A stretch of DNA of 64,000 nt from Nonlabens sp. Hel1_33_55. GTDB lineage: Bacteria > Bacteroidota > Bacteroidia > Flavobacteriales > Flavobacteriaceae. Both the position numbers and the translations under genes were made by a program. The stretch lies in the NCBI RefSeq assembly GCF_900101765.1, contig NZ_LT627735.1, positions 2,759,501 to 2,823,500 on the forward strand. The letters run 5' to 3'. Position 1 is the first letter of the stretch, and each line of letters starts with the position of its first letter. The notes under the pieces were generated by a model. That model searched no databases. It was not told the origin of the DNA and saw only the letters and a list, made by a program, of their open reading frames with translations. Positions 15,018-23,556 of this stretch are shown one piece after another.

Positions 15018-17840
15018 TTATTCTTTCAAGAACTTCGTCGTTTGATCCAAACCATTGCCTTTAGCTTTCAGGAAATATAATCCAGAGCTCAATGAAGACA
15101 CATCAATGCGTTGACGATTATTAGAAATATCATCTACGGATCGATAAACTTCTTGACCATTCAAATTATAAATAGTCAATTGAGCATCAGTAAAGTTTTG
15201 ATCGCTAGATATAAAAATTTCTGATTTTACCTGAGTTGGATAAACTTTGATCGCTTGGGTTAAGGTTTCACTACTAATACTTGCAGTTTCTGCTGTGAAT
15301 TTACCAGTAAACATTCCACGGCCATGTGTAGTTGCTAACACCGTATTATCAGCGGTTCTTAAGTCGAGATCGTATACTTTAACGTTAGTCATTCCATTCA
15401 TTGAAACTGTCCAAGTAGGGTTTTCGCTATCAAAATCAGCTGTTGAAAAAACGCCTTGTTCTGTTCCTATAATAACTTCTAAAGGGTTCAATGGGTTTTG
15501 TAAAATAGCTTTTACAGGAATGTCAGGTAAATTTCCATCTTTTTGACTCCAAGTTGTCCCACCGTCATTTGAATACCAAACATTATTAACTCCATAGTTA
15601 TGGAACGTCACAAAAATTTCTTGTTCAGAGGCTCCAAATTCTATATCTGATACACTGCCTAAGAAGTCTGTAGAGCTTATATCTGTAATGACGCGATCGA
15701 CGCTAGAATTTGCATTATTTATTCTTAATAGTTTGGAATCTTGAGTACCAACGTACAATGTTGGTAAGTCTGAATCAAATGGTAATGCCTTCATAGCGGT
15801 AGCTCTAGTACCAGTTAGACCACCTCCAGAAATTTCATTACACGTAGCAGAATTAGGCTCTAGATTACAAGCAGTTATAGAATTTGTATTTGAGGATGTT
15901 AAAGAATTAGCATATAAAATATCAAAACGGCTATCCAGCTCCGCAACATTTATAAAATCACCATCATTATCATTTGAAATGAAATAGCTACTACTACCAT
16001 TGGTGATTGGATATTCTAAATAGATATGGGTTCTTCCAGTATAACCAAGAATCGCATATTCACCTTCATCATCTATTGCGGAATATGAACCATCGCCGCC
16101 AGTTGGATCAAAAGATTCTGTCAGACCGCCATTTGGTACCGAGTTATCAATGATGGGTGACCCGTTATCTTGAGTACCTCCAACGAAACTATCGCTATTT
16201 TGAAAATCAATTTGATTTACATCACCATAATAAAACTGAGTAACGTTATAACCCAAGTTGCGAGTATCTATACCGTTGGAAGTTCTCGCAGCTCTGTTAT
16301 ATGAATCAACATAAGAAACACCACCGTCTGATCCAACGAGTCCTTGATTTGAATTGCCTGGTTTGAACATTATCGCGTGGATATCTGCATGAACAAATGG
16401 AACATCCAAGGTGTTCATGTTTGGGTTATTTGACCATTTTGATAACTGAGTCCATGCAGAACCAGAATTACGGCTACGGTGCATATTGATTCCTCCCACA
16501 TAAACTTGATTGTCATTTTCTGGATCAACTTCTATAACTAGATCGTAGAATGATTGTCCTCTAGTAAAATCAGTATCTGGGATACCTAAATCAACATCTT
16601 CAGGCTCTGCAATTTGGGTGAGTGTGTTAAATCCATCATCAGTTAGAAAAATATCGGCTCTACCGTTCACCTGTCCTAAAACATAGAATTTATTTTCATC
16701 TGTTGTAGAAGCGGCAATTTCAATTCTATCACCTCCATTTATCGTTTGTTCAAGATCCCAACTAATACCATCAGTGCTTGAAAAAATTCTTCCACCACCT
16801 TGATTGACCCCTAAGGTATTTATGGTTCCCATTACCAAATTATTATTAGCAGAAATTTCAAAATCATTAGGTGTATAATACAACGTTAAATCACCTAACT
16901 GGTATTCAAAATCTTCATCCTCGATTCTAGACCAATTGAACCCATCGTCAACACTCCTATATAATCCAGAGCTTTGATAACCAAGGCTATTAACGGGATC
17001 AGAAATATTAAAATTGGGATCAAGATATTGTGAGGCTCCAACAGCGACATACAGTTCAGATGAGCCATTTACGTCTCTTATAGCGATATCATTTATGAAA
17101 AATATACCACTTTCAAAGATATTGTCACCATTGTTGAAATCTCCTGCTCCCGCTGGTGGGATTACAGATTCAGTCCAAGTAACGCCGCCGTCGATTGATT
17201 TGTAAAGGCCTGTTCCAATTGCGGCACCTCTGGTATATTGCTCGCCGGTCCCTATATAGAAAATGTTGCTATTGTTGGGATCTATTGCATAGGAACTAAC
17301 AGTAAGATTTGCTGCGACTCCTGTTATAATTTTCCATGAACTCGCCTCATCCTCAATATCATCATTAACCCATAAGCCACCGCCAACTCCACCAGCAAAA
17401 ACTCTATTATAGTCCACACCATCACCATTGTTTGCTCCTACATCATTTGGGTCAAAAAAGACCACTCTTGTTCTTCCACCTACGCTGAGAGGGCCGCGTT
17501 CGATCCATGGTGATGTGACTGAACCAGGACTAGCTTTTTGTTGAAGTAAATCAACATCTATTGGGTCCACCAAAAATGGTGTAGGATATCCTAAGTCTGG
17601 ATTCATTGTTAGCTCCCAAAGCCTTTCATTATAAGCATTAGGAGGCAAACCTAATTTCTTACGTTCATCTTTAGAAAGATTCTTTGTGTCATTAAATGGA
17701 GATTCTGCTAGAAATTTTCTGTGTTTTTCACGCTTTTGCTCAATAATATCTACATCATCATTATTGGAAAAATTAAATATGAATAATGTTATGATAGCAA
17801 CTAGTGCGATGGAAAGGGCAACAATGGTATTTTTTCTCAT
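15018..17840 (-). CDS. Large T9SS-secreted BNR/sialidase-type beta-propeller protein
   Basis: 940 residues. N-terminal hydrophobic segment (9-26) as signal/anchor. From about residue 115 it shows repeated BNR/VPS10-like propeller motifs (GLYKSIDGGVTWTES, GLYRSVDDGFNWSR, NVWYSNDGGTTWSQ). The last 80 residues (IKVYPTQVKSEIFIS, TIYNLNGQEVYR, LSSGLYFLK) are a type A T9SS sorting domain, so it is exported and probably anchored at the cell surface. Enzymatic activity is uncertain: such propellers occur in sialidases and in binding proteins. Large and AT-rich relative to its neighbours. Confidence 0.8.
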   Translation of the reverse strand: MRKNTIVALSIALVAIITLFIFNFSNNDDVDIIEQKREKHRKFLAESPFNDTKNLSKDERKKLGLPPNAYNERLWELTMNPDLGYPTPFLVDPIDVDLLQQKASPGSVTSPWIERGPLSVGGRTRVVFFDPNDVGANNGDGVDYNRVFAGGVGGGLWVNDDIEDEASSWKIITGVAANLTVSSYAIDPNNSNIFYIGTGEQYTRGAAIGTGLYKSIDGGVTWTESVIPPAGAGDFNNGDNIFESGIFFINDIAIRDVNGSSELYVAVGASQYLDPNFNISDPVNSLGYQSSGLYRSVDDGFNWSRIEDEDFEYQLGDLTLYYTPNDFEISANNNLVMGTINTLGVNQGGGRIFSSTDGISWDLEQTINGGDRIEIAASTTDENKFYVLGQVNGRADIFLTDDGFNTLTQIAEPEDVDLGIPDTDFTRGQSFYDLVIEVDPENDNQVYVGGINMHRSRNSGSAWTQLSKWSNNPNMNTLDVPFVHADIHAIMFKPGNSNQGLVGSDGGVSYVDSYNRAARTSNGIDTRNLGYNVTQFYYGDVNQIDFQNSDSFVGGTQDNGSPIIDNSVPNGGLTESFDPTGGDGSYSAIDDEGEYAILGYTGRTHIYLEYPITNGSSSYFISNDNDGDFINVAELDSRFDILYANSLTSSNTNSITACNLEPNSATCNEISGGGLTGTRATAMKALPFDSDLPTLYVGTQDSKLLRINNANSSVDRVITDISSTDFLGSVSDIEFGASEQEIFVTFHNYGVNNVWYSNDGGTTWSQKDGNLPDIPVKAILQNPLNPLEVIIGTEQGVFSTADFDSENPTWTVSMNGMTNVKVYDLDLRTADNTVLATTHGRGMFTGKFTAETASISSETLTQAIKVYPTQVKSEIFISSDQNFTDAQLTIYNLNGQEVYRSVDDISNNRQRIDVSSLSSGLYFLKAKGNGLDQTTKFLKE

Positions 17841-17913
17841 TATAAGTAAATAATATTATAAAATAGTGGTTTAAAGATACGTCAAGCTGTTAGCGCTGGT
17901 TTTATAATCTTTC

Positions 17914-19245
17914 TTAAATCTTTCCATTGATGATATGGAATAAACGTGACGATTTAGTGTCAGTTAGAGACGCTACATAACAGCAAGCCGCTAATAGTCT
18001 GTCGTAAAGATCATTTGAAACTAAAGCTGTTGAAGGAATAATTTCCAAAATCAACCGATCATAATTCGAGACCTGATGATTCAAGTGATTGACACTTGCA
18101 GTAATAACAGCATCAAGTATGGACGTTAAAATTTTGTAACCTGCTATCTCTTTTTCCACCACATCTGGGTGACGGTAGAGCTGTTGCCTGGTGATGGACA
18201 AAATATCATCAATCTGCGGTTTGAACCTAGAAAGATCTGTTAGGGATGAGGAAAGTGAGCCATCTAAAAGTCTTTGCTCGTTCTCCATGAATACTTTCAC
18301 GCAATCTGCAATTAAACTCCCTATAGCAATAGACCTTAAATATGCAATGCGTTCCGTTGTGGTAGAAAGCGCTCTGTAGGTTTCGTTTTTAATAGTATCA
18401 CGTACAAGATTGATAAGTAATTCCAGCGCATGATCTTCTGCAATGTGACCTAGATTGATGGCGTCTTCAAAGTCGATGATTGTGTAGCAAATATCATCTG
18501 CAGCTTCTACTAGATAGGTCAATGGATGACGATGAAATGGCTGATTCTCATCAGTAGAACTAAGTCCTAATTCTAGAGCGACATCATGGAAATGAGAAAC
18601 GTCTGCTTGAAATATACCGTATTTTTTTTGCGAGATGTGCTGCGTTGGTTTTATAGGTAGGGATTCCTTTGGATACTTCACAAATGCGCCTAATGTGGCA
18701 TAGGACAAACGCAAACCACCAGGCGATCCTGGGACAGTTTTATTGAGCAAATGATAACCGTTGGCATTTCCTTCAAAATCTAGAAGGTCTTGTTGTTGCT
18801 TTCGCGAAAGCGAACTCATTAAAGCATTTCCCTTTTCACAGGCAAAGTAACTGCCAATTGCCTTTTCACCACTATGACCGAATGGCGGATTCCCTATATC
18901 ATGCGCCAGCGCAGCCGCCGCCACTATTGCGCCAAAATCCTGATGTTGATAACCAGCATTCTTGAGTGATACATGTTTGTCTACTAATTGCTTTCCAGCC
19001 ATGCGCCCCAAAGATCTTCCAACTACTGAAACCTCGAGACTATGCGTCAGTCTGGTATGCACAAAACCTGTCTGGCTCAACGGTATGACCTGCGTTTTGT
19101 CCTGCAGGCTACGGAACTGTGAAGAGAAAATAATCCGATCATAATCTACTTCAAATCCCAGCCGCAGATCGTCCTGATTCTTTCTGTGTCTAGGCAAAGT
19201 ATCACCGTGTTTTTTAAGGGAAAGAAGTTGTAACCAGTCCATCAA
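17914..19245 (-). CDS. dgt: Deoxyguanosinetriphosphate triphosphohydrolase (HD family)
   Basis: 443 residues. Hydrolyses dGTP (or dNTPs) to nucleoside and triphosphate. HD metal-site residues: FRSLQDKTQV, RLTHSLEVS (His68), AHDIGNPPFGH (His115-Asp116) and a later DICYTIID segment carrying the last Asp. Length and motifs suit bacterial dNTPases. Start may be Met1 or Met2. A 15/16 palindrome copy encodes SLSRK in the middle. Confidence 0.88.
   Translation of the reverse strand: MMDWLQLLSLKKHGDTLPRHRKNQDDLRLGFEVDYDRIIFSSQFRSLQDKTQVIPLSQTGFVHTRLTHSLEVSVVGRSLGRMAGKQLVDKHVSLKNAGYQHQDFGAIVAAAALAHDIGNPPFGHSGEKAIGSYFACEKGNALMSSLSRKQQQDLLDFEGNANGYHLLNKTVPGSPGGLRLSYATLGAFVKYPKESLPIKPTQHISQKKYGIFQADVSHFHDVALELGLSSTDENQPFHRHPLTYLVEAADDICYTIIDFEDAINLGHIAEDHALELLINLVRDTIKNETYRALSTTTERIAYLRSIAIGSLIADCVKVFMENEQRLLDGSLSSSLTDLSRFKPQIDDILSITRQQLYRHPDVVEKEIAGYKILTSILDAVITASVNHLNHQVSNYDRLILEIIPSTALVSNDLYDRLLAACCYVASLTDTKSSRLFHIINGKI
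18797..18812. repeat. 16-bp iterated palindrome, copy 8 (first base T instead of C)
   Basis: Inside dgt; LSRK frame; followed by AACTC. Confidence 0.85.
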
Positions 19246-19396
19246 AATTTTTATTGCAATATAAGAGTAGTCAGCTAAATGAGATGCCTTAACATGGCTT
19301 AACCGTTTCTTAACAAAGTCTCTCAGAATGCTAATGCTAAATTAACTTAGCGAAATCCATTCTAATCGTTCTTTTGCAAACTCTAAACGACTTGTA

Positions 19397-22123
19397 ATGA
19401 ACAAATTATTTTTTATTCTATTTGTTTTTGTAACTGCCTTTACATCAGCGCAAACAGGAAAAGTAAATGGATCTTTAGTAGATAAGGATGCTGAAAATGA
19501 ACCGGTGGCTTTTGCATCCGTTGTTCTTAAGGGAACGAATTATGGTGCTCAATCAGATATTGATGGGAAATATTCCATTGTTGCTCCAGCAGGAACTTAC
19601 ACGCTAGTTGTGTCTTTTGTTGGTATGAAGACCGTTGAGGTTCCTGATGTAACTGTGCGTTCTGGATATACAACCACAATAGATGTTCCCATGAGTGCAG
19701 AGGCTGCATCGCTGGATGCGGTAAGCATTACTGTGGCTAAATCTAGAGAAAGTACAGAGGCATTGCTTGAGGAAAAAAAGAATTCGGTGACGATAAAACA
19801 GTCTATTGGTGCAGAAGAACTTTCTCAAAAAGGAGTGAGTGATGCTGAAGGTGCTGTTACCAAGGTTAGTGGTGTTAGTAAACAGGCTGGTGTTAAGAAT
19901 GTTTTCGTTCGAGGATTGGGTGACCGTTACAATTCCACTACATTAAACGGTTTGCCGCTACCATCTGAAGATCCTGAGTATAAAAACATCTCTTTGGACT
20001 TTTTTGGATCTGATCTCATTGAAACAGTTGATATTAATAAAGTTTTGAATTCTGAATTGACTGGTGACAATGCAGGGGCAAATATTAATATAGATCTTAA
20101 AGGATTAACTGATCGCAACGAATTAGAAGTAGGAGTTTCTACTGGCGCGAACTTACAAACGGTAGGAGAAGATTTCAAAGCAATAGATGGTGGTTCTTAT
20201 TTTGGTTTTGCAGATGCAGAATTACCTGTAGATAACCTGAGAAGCTATAGTTTCGATAATTCTATCAATACAGAAAACCAATCTGGCTTGGTCAACCTAG
20301 GATTAAATATCAATGGTGGTAAAAGATTTGACCTTGGAGAAAATACTTTAAACGTTTACGGGTTGTTGACATTTGACAATGGTTATAGGTTTAGGGATGG
20401 TACGGTTAGAAACACAACAAGTGCTGGGGCTATTTACTTAGATCAGGATTTTGTTAGTTATAGCTATGAAACCTCACAAATAGCTCAAATCGATTTAGAT
20501 TACAAATTTGGAGGTAATAACGTAGAAGTTCTTTCTATGTACATCCATAAAAACTCACAAGATTTAAGTGAATTTCAAGGGATTGATAACCCTGAACAAC
20601 AAGGAGATCAGGTTTTTGTTAGAAGGCAACAGACCAATGATAATAACCTTTTTGTCAATCAAATATTGACAAATTTTGAGTTTTCTGAGCGATTTACTTT
20701 AGCGGCAGATGCTTCCTTTAATGCATTGCGTGGAAGCGAGCCAGATCGTAGAAATTTTGAATATCTTTTGAGGGATGGATTTTACTCTCCTAACATAGAC
20801 TCTGGTGGTAACAATCAGCGTTATTTTAGCGAGATACAAGAGAATGATTATAATGCTAAAGCATTGTTTAATTATGATTTTGCTAGTGCAGATAGTGATT
20901 TGCTCAACTATGTAACCTTTGGAGGCGATTATCGATTCACACACCATGTGTTTAAGGCCACAACATTTAACCACACTTTTGATGGGCGAATTGCCGTTGA
21001 TATTGACAGTCCAGATGATATTTATAATCAAGAGTCATTGAATAATGGCACTTTTAGACTTGAAACTGGCCGTGGTTCTATTCTTAATCCTAATGCATTC
21101 GTTCCATTCAATTATATAGGCGATAAGTTTATCGCTTCGGGAAATGTAAATTATATTAGAAATCTAAGTGAGAAATTGCTATTGACAGCTGGTGCCCGTT
21201 TTGAGAATATCACACAGGAAGTAGAATACAATACTAACATCGCAAACAGTATTGCCAACGGTCCCGCAACTATTGAAGAAAATCTATTCTTGCCTAGCGC
21301 CGGTCTGAAATACAATATAAATGATGATAATATTATAAGACTCGCTGGTAGTAGAACTTACATCTTACCAAGATTTAAAGAGATCGCTCCTTTTAGATAT
21401 GATAATGCTGGTGGTACATCCACACAAGGAAATCCTAATCTAGATATTTCTACAGTCCTTAATCTCGATATTAGTTATGAGTTTTACCCTTCAAGAGGCG
21501 AGCTTTTCTCTGTAACAGGATTTTATAAGAACATAAAGGACCCTATTGCAAGAACTGAAATTCCAACCGCAGGGAACACGCTTACCTATCTTAATGTTGG
21601 AGATCAAGCTACTGTTATAGGTGCAGAGATAGAGGTACGTAAGAATATTTTTGAAAACGAAGTTCTCAATGCAGAAGGTGATAATCGTGGTGATAAATTA
21701 GCAGCGGGATTTAACGCCTCATACATTTACAGTAAACAGGAACTTGATGATCCTCTAGCTCAATTTACAGATGACAGTACAGAATTACAAGGAGCTGCAC
21801 CACTACTATTTAATTTCGATGTCAACTACAATACCTATATAGGGGACAGCAATTTGAACTCGGCTTTAGTTTTTAATTACTTCACAGAGCGTGTGTTTTC
21901 TGTAGGGACACGTGGGTTTGCAAATATTAAAGAGATTGGGGTTCCTACACTTGATTTCGTTAGCTCTGTTGGAGTAGGTGACAATGGTAAAATTTCTCTT
22001 AAGGCTAAAAATTTACTAAATCCTGAATACAGATTAGAACGAGATGGAGGAGATCAAAACGTAACATTAAGTCAATATCGACGTGGTCTGGACATCAGCT
22101 TAGGGTACAGCTATAAATTTTAA
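19397..22123 (+). CDS. TonB-dependent outer-membrane receptor
   Basis: 908 residues. Signal peptide 1-18, carboxypeptidase-regulatory-like domain about 22-110 (VAFASVVLKGTNYGAQSDIDGKY), TonB plug (about 125-230; GVSKQAGVKNVFVRGLGDRYNSTTLNGLP) and a 22-strand barrel ending in Phe (LDISLGYSYKF). Imports a substrate across the outer membrane using TonB energy. No SusD partner follows; instead a beta-helix lipoprotein does, and then a phosphate permease. Substrate is not readable. Confidence 0.9.
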   Translation: MNKLFFILFVFVTAFTSAQTGKVNGSLVDKDAENEPVAFASVVLKGTNYGAQSDIDGKYSIVAPAGTYTLVVSFVGMKTVEVPDVTVRSGYTTTIDVPMSAEAASLDAVSITVAKSRESTEALLEEKKNSVTIKQSIGAEELSQKGVSDAEGAVTKVSGVSKQAGVKNVFVRGLGDRYNSTTLNGLPLPSEDPEYKNISLDFFGSDLIETVDINKVLNSELTGDNAGANINIDLKGLTDRNELEVGVSTGANLQTVGEDFKAIDGGSYFGFADAELPVDNLRSYSFDNSINTENQSGLVNLGLNINGGKRFDLGENTLNVYGLLTFDNGYRFRDGTVRNTTSAGAIYLDQDFVSYSYETSQIAQIDLDYKFGGNNVEVLSMYIHKNSQDLSEFQGIDNPEQQGDQVFVRRQQTNDNNLFVNQILTNFEFSERFTLAADASFNALRGSEPDRRNFEYLLRDGFYSPNIDSGGNNQRYFSEIQENDYNAKALFNYDFASADSDLLNYVTFGGDYRFTHHVFKATTFNHTFDGRIAVDIDSPDDIYNQESLNNGTFRLETGRGSILNPNAFVPFNYIGDKFIASGNVNYIRNLSEKLLLTAGARFENITQEVEYNTNIANSIANGPATIEENLFLPSAGLKYNINDDNIIRLAGSRTYILPRFKEIAPFRYDNAGGTSTQGNPNLDISTVLNLDISYEFYPSRGELFSVTGFYKNIKDPIARTEIPTAGNTLTYLNVGDQATVIGAEIEVRKNIFENEVLNAEGDNRGDKLAAGFNASYIYSKQELDDPLAQFTDDSTELQGAAPLLFNFDVNYNTYIGDSNLNSALVFNYFTERVFSVGTRGFANIKEIGVPTLDFVSSVGVGDNGKISLKAKNLLNPEYRLERDGGDQNVTLSQYRRGLDISLGYSYKF

Positions 22124-22197
22124 GGTTTAGTAAACTTCGTTAATCGTTTGGTAAACTGAGCTTAACACTCTGCGCCTATTACCCGTCTAAATTTGCA

Positions 22198-22205
22198 TTC
22201 ATAAA
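22198..22205 (+). promoter_or_regulatory. -7 promoter element (TAAATTTG) for beta-helix lipoprotein
   Basis: Exact TAnnTTTG, 18 bases before ATG 22224, suggesting the lipoprotein has its own promoter after the receptor gene. Confidence 0.45.
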
Positions 22206-22223
22206 ACGAATCAAAATATAACT

Positions 22224-23372
22224 ATGAAAAATTTATTTCTTTCCATGCTTGCTATAGCAGCATTGACACTTAACTCTTGTTCTACTGACGATGATGTCTC
22301 TGGCCCAACACCTCCAGTTTCAGAAAACTTGGATCTTGCAGGAAACTTTACTGAAAACAGAACATTAACTGCCGGTAACGCTTATCGTTTGACTGGTTCA
22401 CTTTTCGTCAAAAGTGGCGCTACTTTAACTATTGAGCCAGGAACAACTATAAATGCAATTGCTGGTGGTACTGATGTGTATGTGCTAGTAGAAAAAGGTG
22501 GTCGCATTGAAGCTAACGGTACGGCTTCTAATCCAATTCGATTTACAAGTTCAGTACAACAACCAGCTGCTTGGGGTGGAATTATAATTAATGGTAATGC
22601 GTTTATTTCAGGCCAAAATCCTCAAGGGCAAAATGAAGCTGGTACTGAAGTAAATACAGGTGTACTTTTTGGAGGTAATAGTGATAATGAATCTTCTGGA
22701 ACCATGAACTATGTGATTATAGAATATACTGGAGCTCGTATAGATGGTGATGCAGAGCATAATGGTTTAACTCTTAACGGTGTTGGATCTGGAACAACGC
22801 TTTCAAATATTTGGATCGCTAATGGTGACGATGATGGTATTGAATTCTTCGGTGGATCTGTAAATGCATCAAATATATTTGTATTGAATGCACGTGATGA
22901 TATGTTTGATTTCTCCCAAGGTTATAGAGGTACTTGTACCAATCTTTACGGTATCCGTGAAGCAGGTTATAATACAGTTACTTCAGATCCTCGAGGTATA
23001 GAGGCAGACGGTAACCTTGATGGTAACTCACCTTCTGATAATACACAATCTAGCTTTACTGTAAATGGAGTTACAATATTTAATAGAGCCGATATTGAAA
23101 TGGCAGACCTAATCAAAATAAGACGTGGCGCCACCGCAACGGTGACTAATGCTTTAGCAGGGGTTTTCGGAAATACTCCAGCTGCTGATTTTGTTGATTT
23201 AGAAGATTCTAGAGGTAACTCAACTTCAGCGACTAATATAACGGTAAGCGCGGCTGGTACTTCTGATGGTACCGATATTAAAAATGCTCCTAATGCAACC
23301 GTGACGGTTAACGCTACCCAGACTGGAGCTGATGCAAGTGCTTTTTCTTGGACAGGTTATAACTTCCAGTAG
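22224..23372 (+). CDS. Surface lipoprotein with right-handed beta-helix repeats
   Basis: 382 residues. Signal peptide and lipobox LNSC (Cys19), a short Asp/Pro linker, then repeating beta-strand turns (LTAGNAYRLTGSLFVKSGATLTIEPGT, RIEANGTASNPIRFTSS, WGGIIINGNAFI, GVLFGGN) typical of parallel beta-helix proteins. Proteins of this look often follow TonB receptors in flavobacteria and may present ligand at the surface; some databases label them multidrug transporter, which nothing in the sequence supports. A strong terminator follows. Confidence 0.75.
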   Translation: MKNLFLSMLAIAALTLNSCSTDDDVSGPTPPVSENLDLAGNFTENRTLTAGNAYRLTGSLFVKSGATLTIEPGTTINAIAGGTDVYVLVEKGGRIEANGTASNPIRFTSSVQQPAAWGGIIINGNAFISGQNPQGQNEAGTEVNTGVLFGGNSDNESSGTMNYVIIEYTGARIDGDAEHNGLTLNGVGSGTTLSNIWIANGDDDGIEFFGGSVNASNIFVLNARDDMFDFSQGYRGTCTNLYGIREAGYNTVTSDPRGIEADGNLDGNSPSDNTQSSFTVNGVTIFNRADIEMADLIKIRRGATATVTNALAGVFGNTPAADFVDLEDSRGNSTSATNITVSAAGTSDGTDIKNAPNATVTVNATQTGADASAFSWTGYNFQ

Positions 23373-23400
23373 GACTTAAAGATTTCAATTAAATAAAGAA

Positions 23401-23429
23401 AAGCTGCCCTTAAACAGGGCAGCTTTTTT
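23401..23429 (+). terminator. Rho-independent terminator
   Basis: AAGCTGCCCT / AGGGCAGCTT stem, loop TAAAC, then a T run. It separates the lipoprotein from the phosphate permease. The core stem is the same as at 312-336. Confidence 0.85.
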
Positions 23430-23454
23430 GTGTAATGAGGTTTTTGAATGAGTA

Positions 23455-23470
23455 CGCTTTCGCGAAAGCG
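23455..23470. repeat. 16-bp iterated palindrome, copy 9 (perfect)
   Basis: Intergenic, just after the 23401-23429 terminator. Confidence 0.9.
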
Positions 23471-23556
23471 GAATAAAACACTCCTATATTTATAACCTTA
23501 TGGTAACGTACAAGTTCCAGCAAAAGACCATTTTTGCGGATTAATACATTCTTAAA

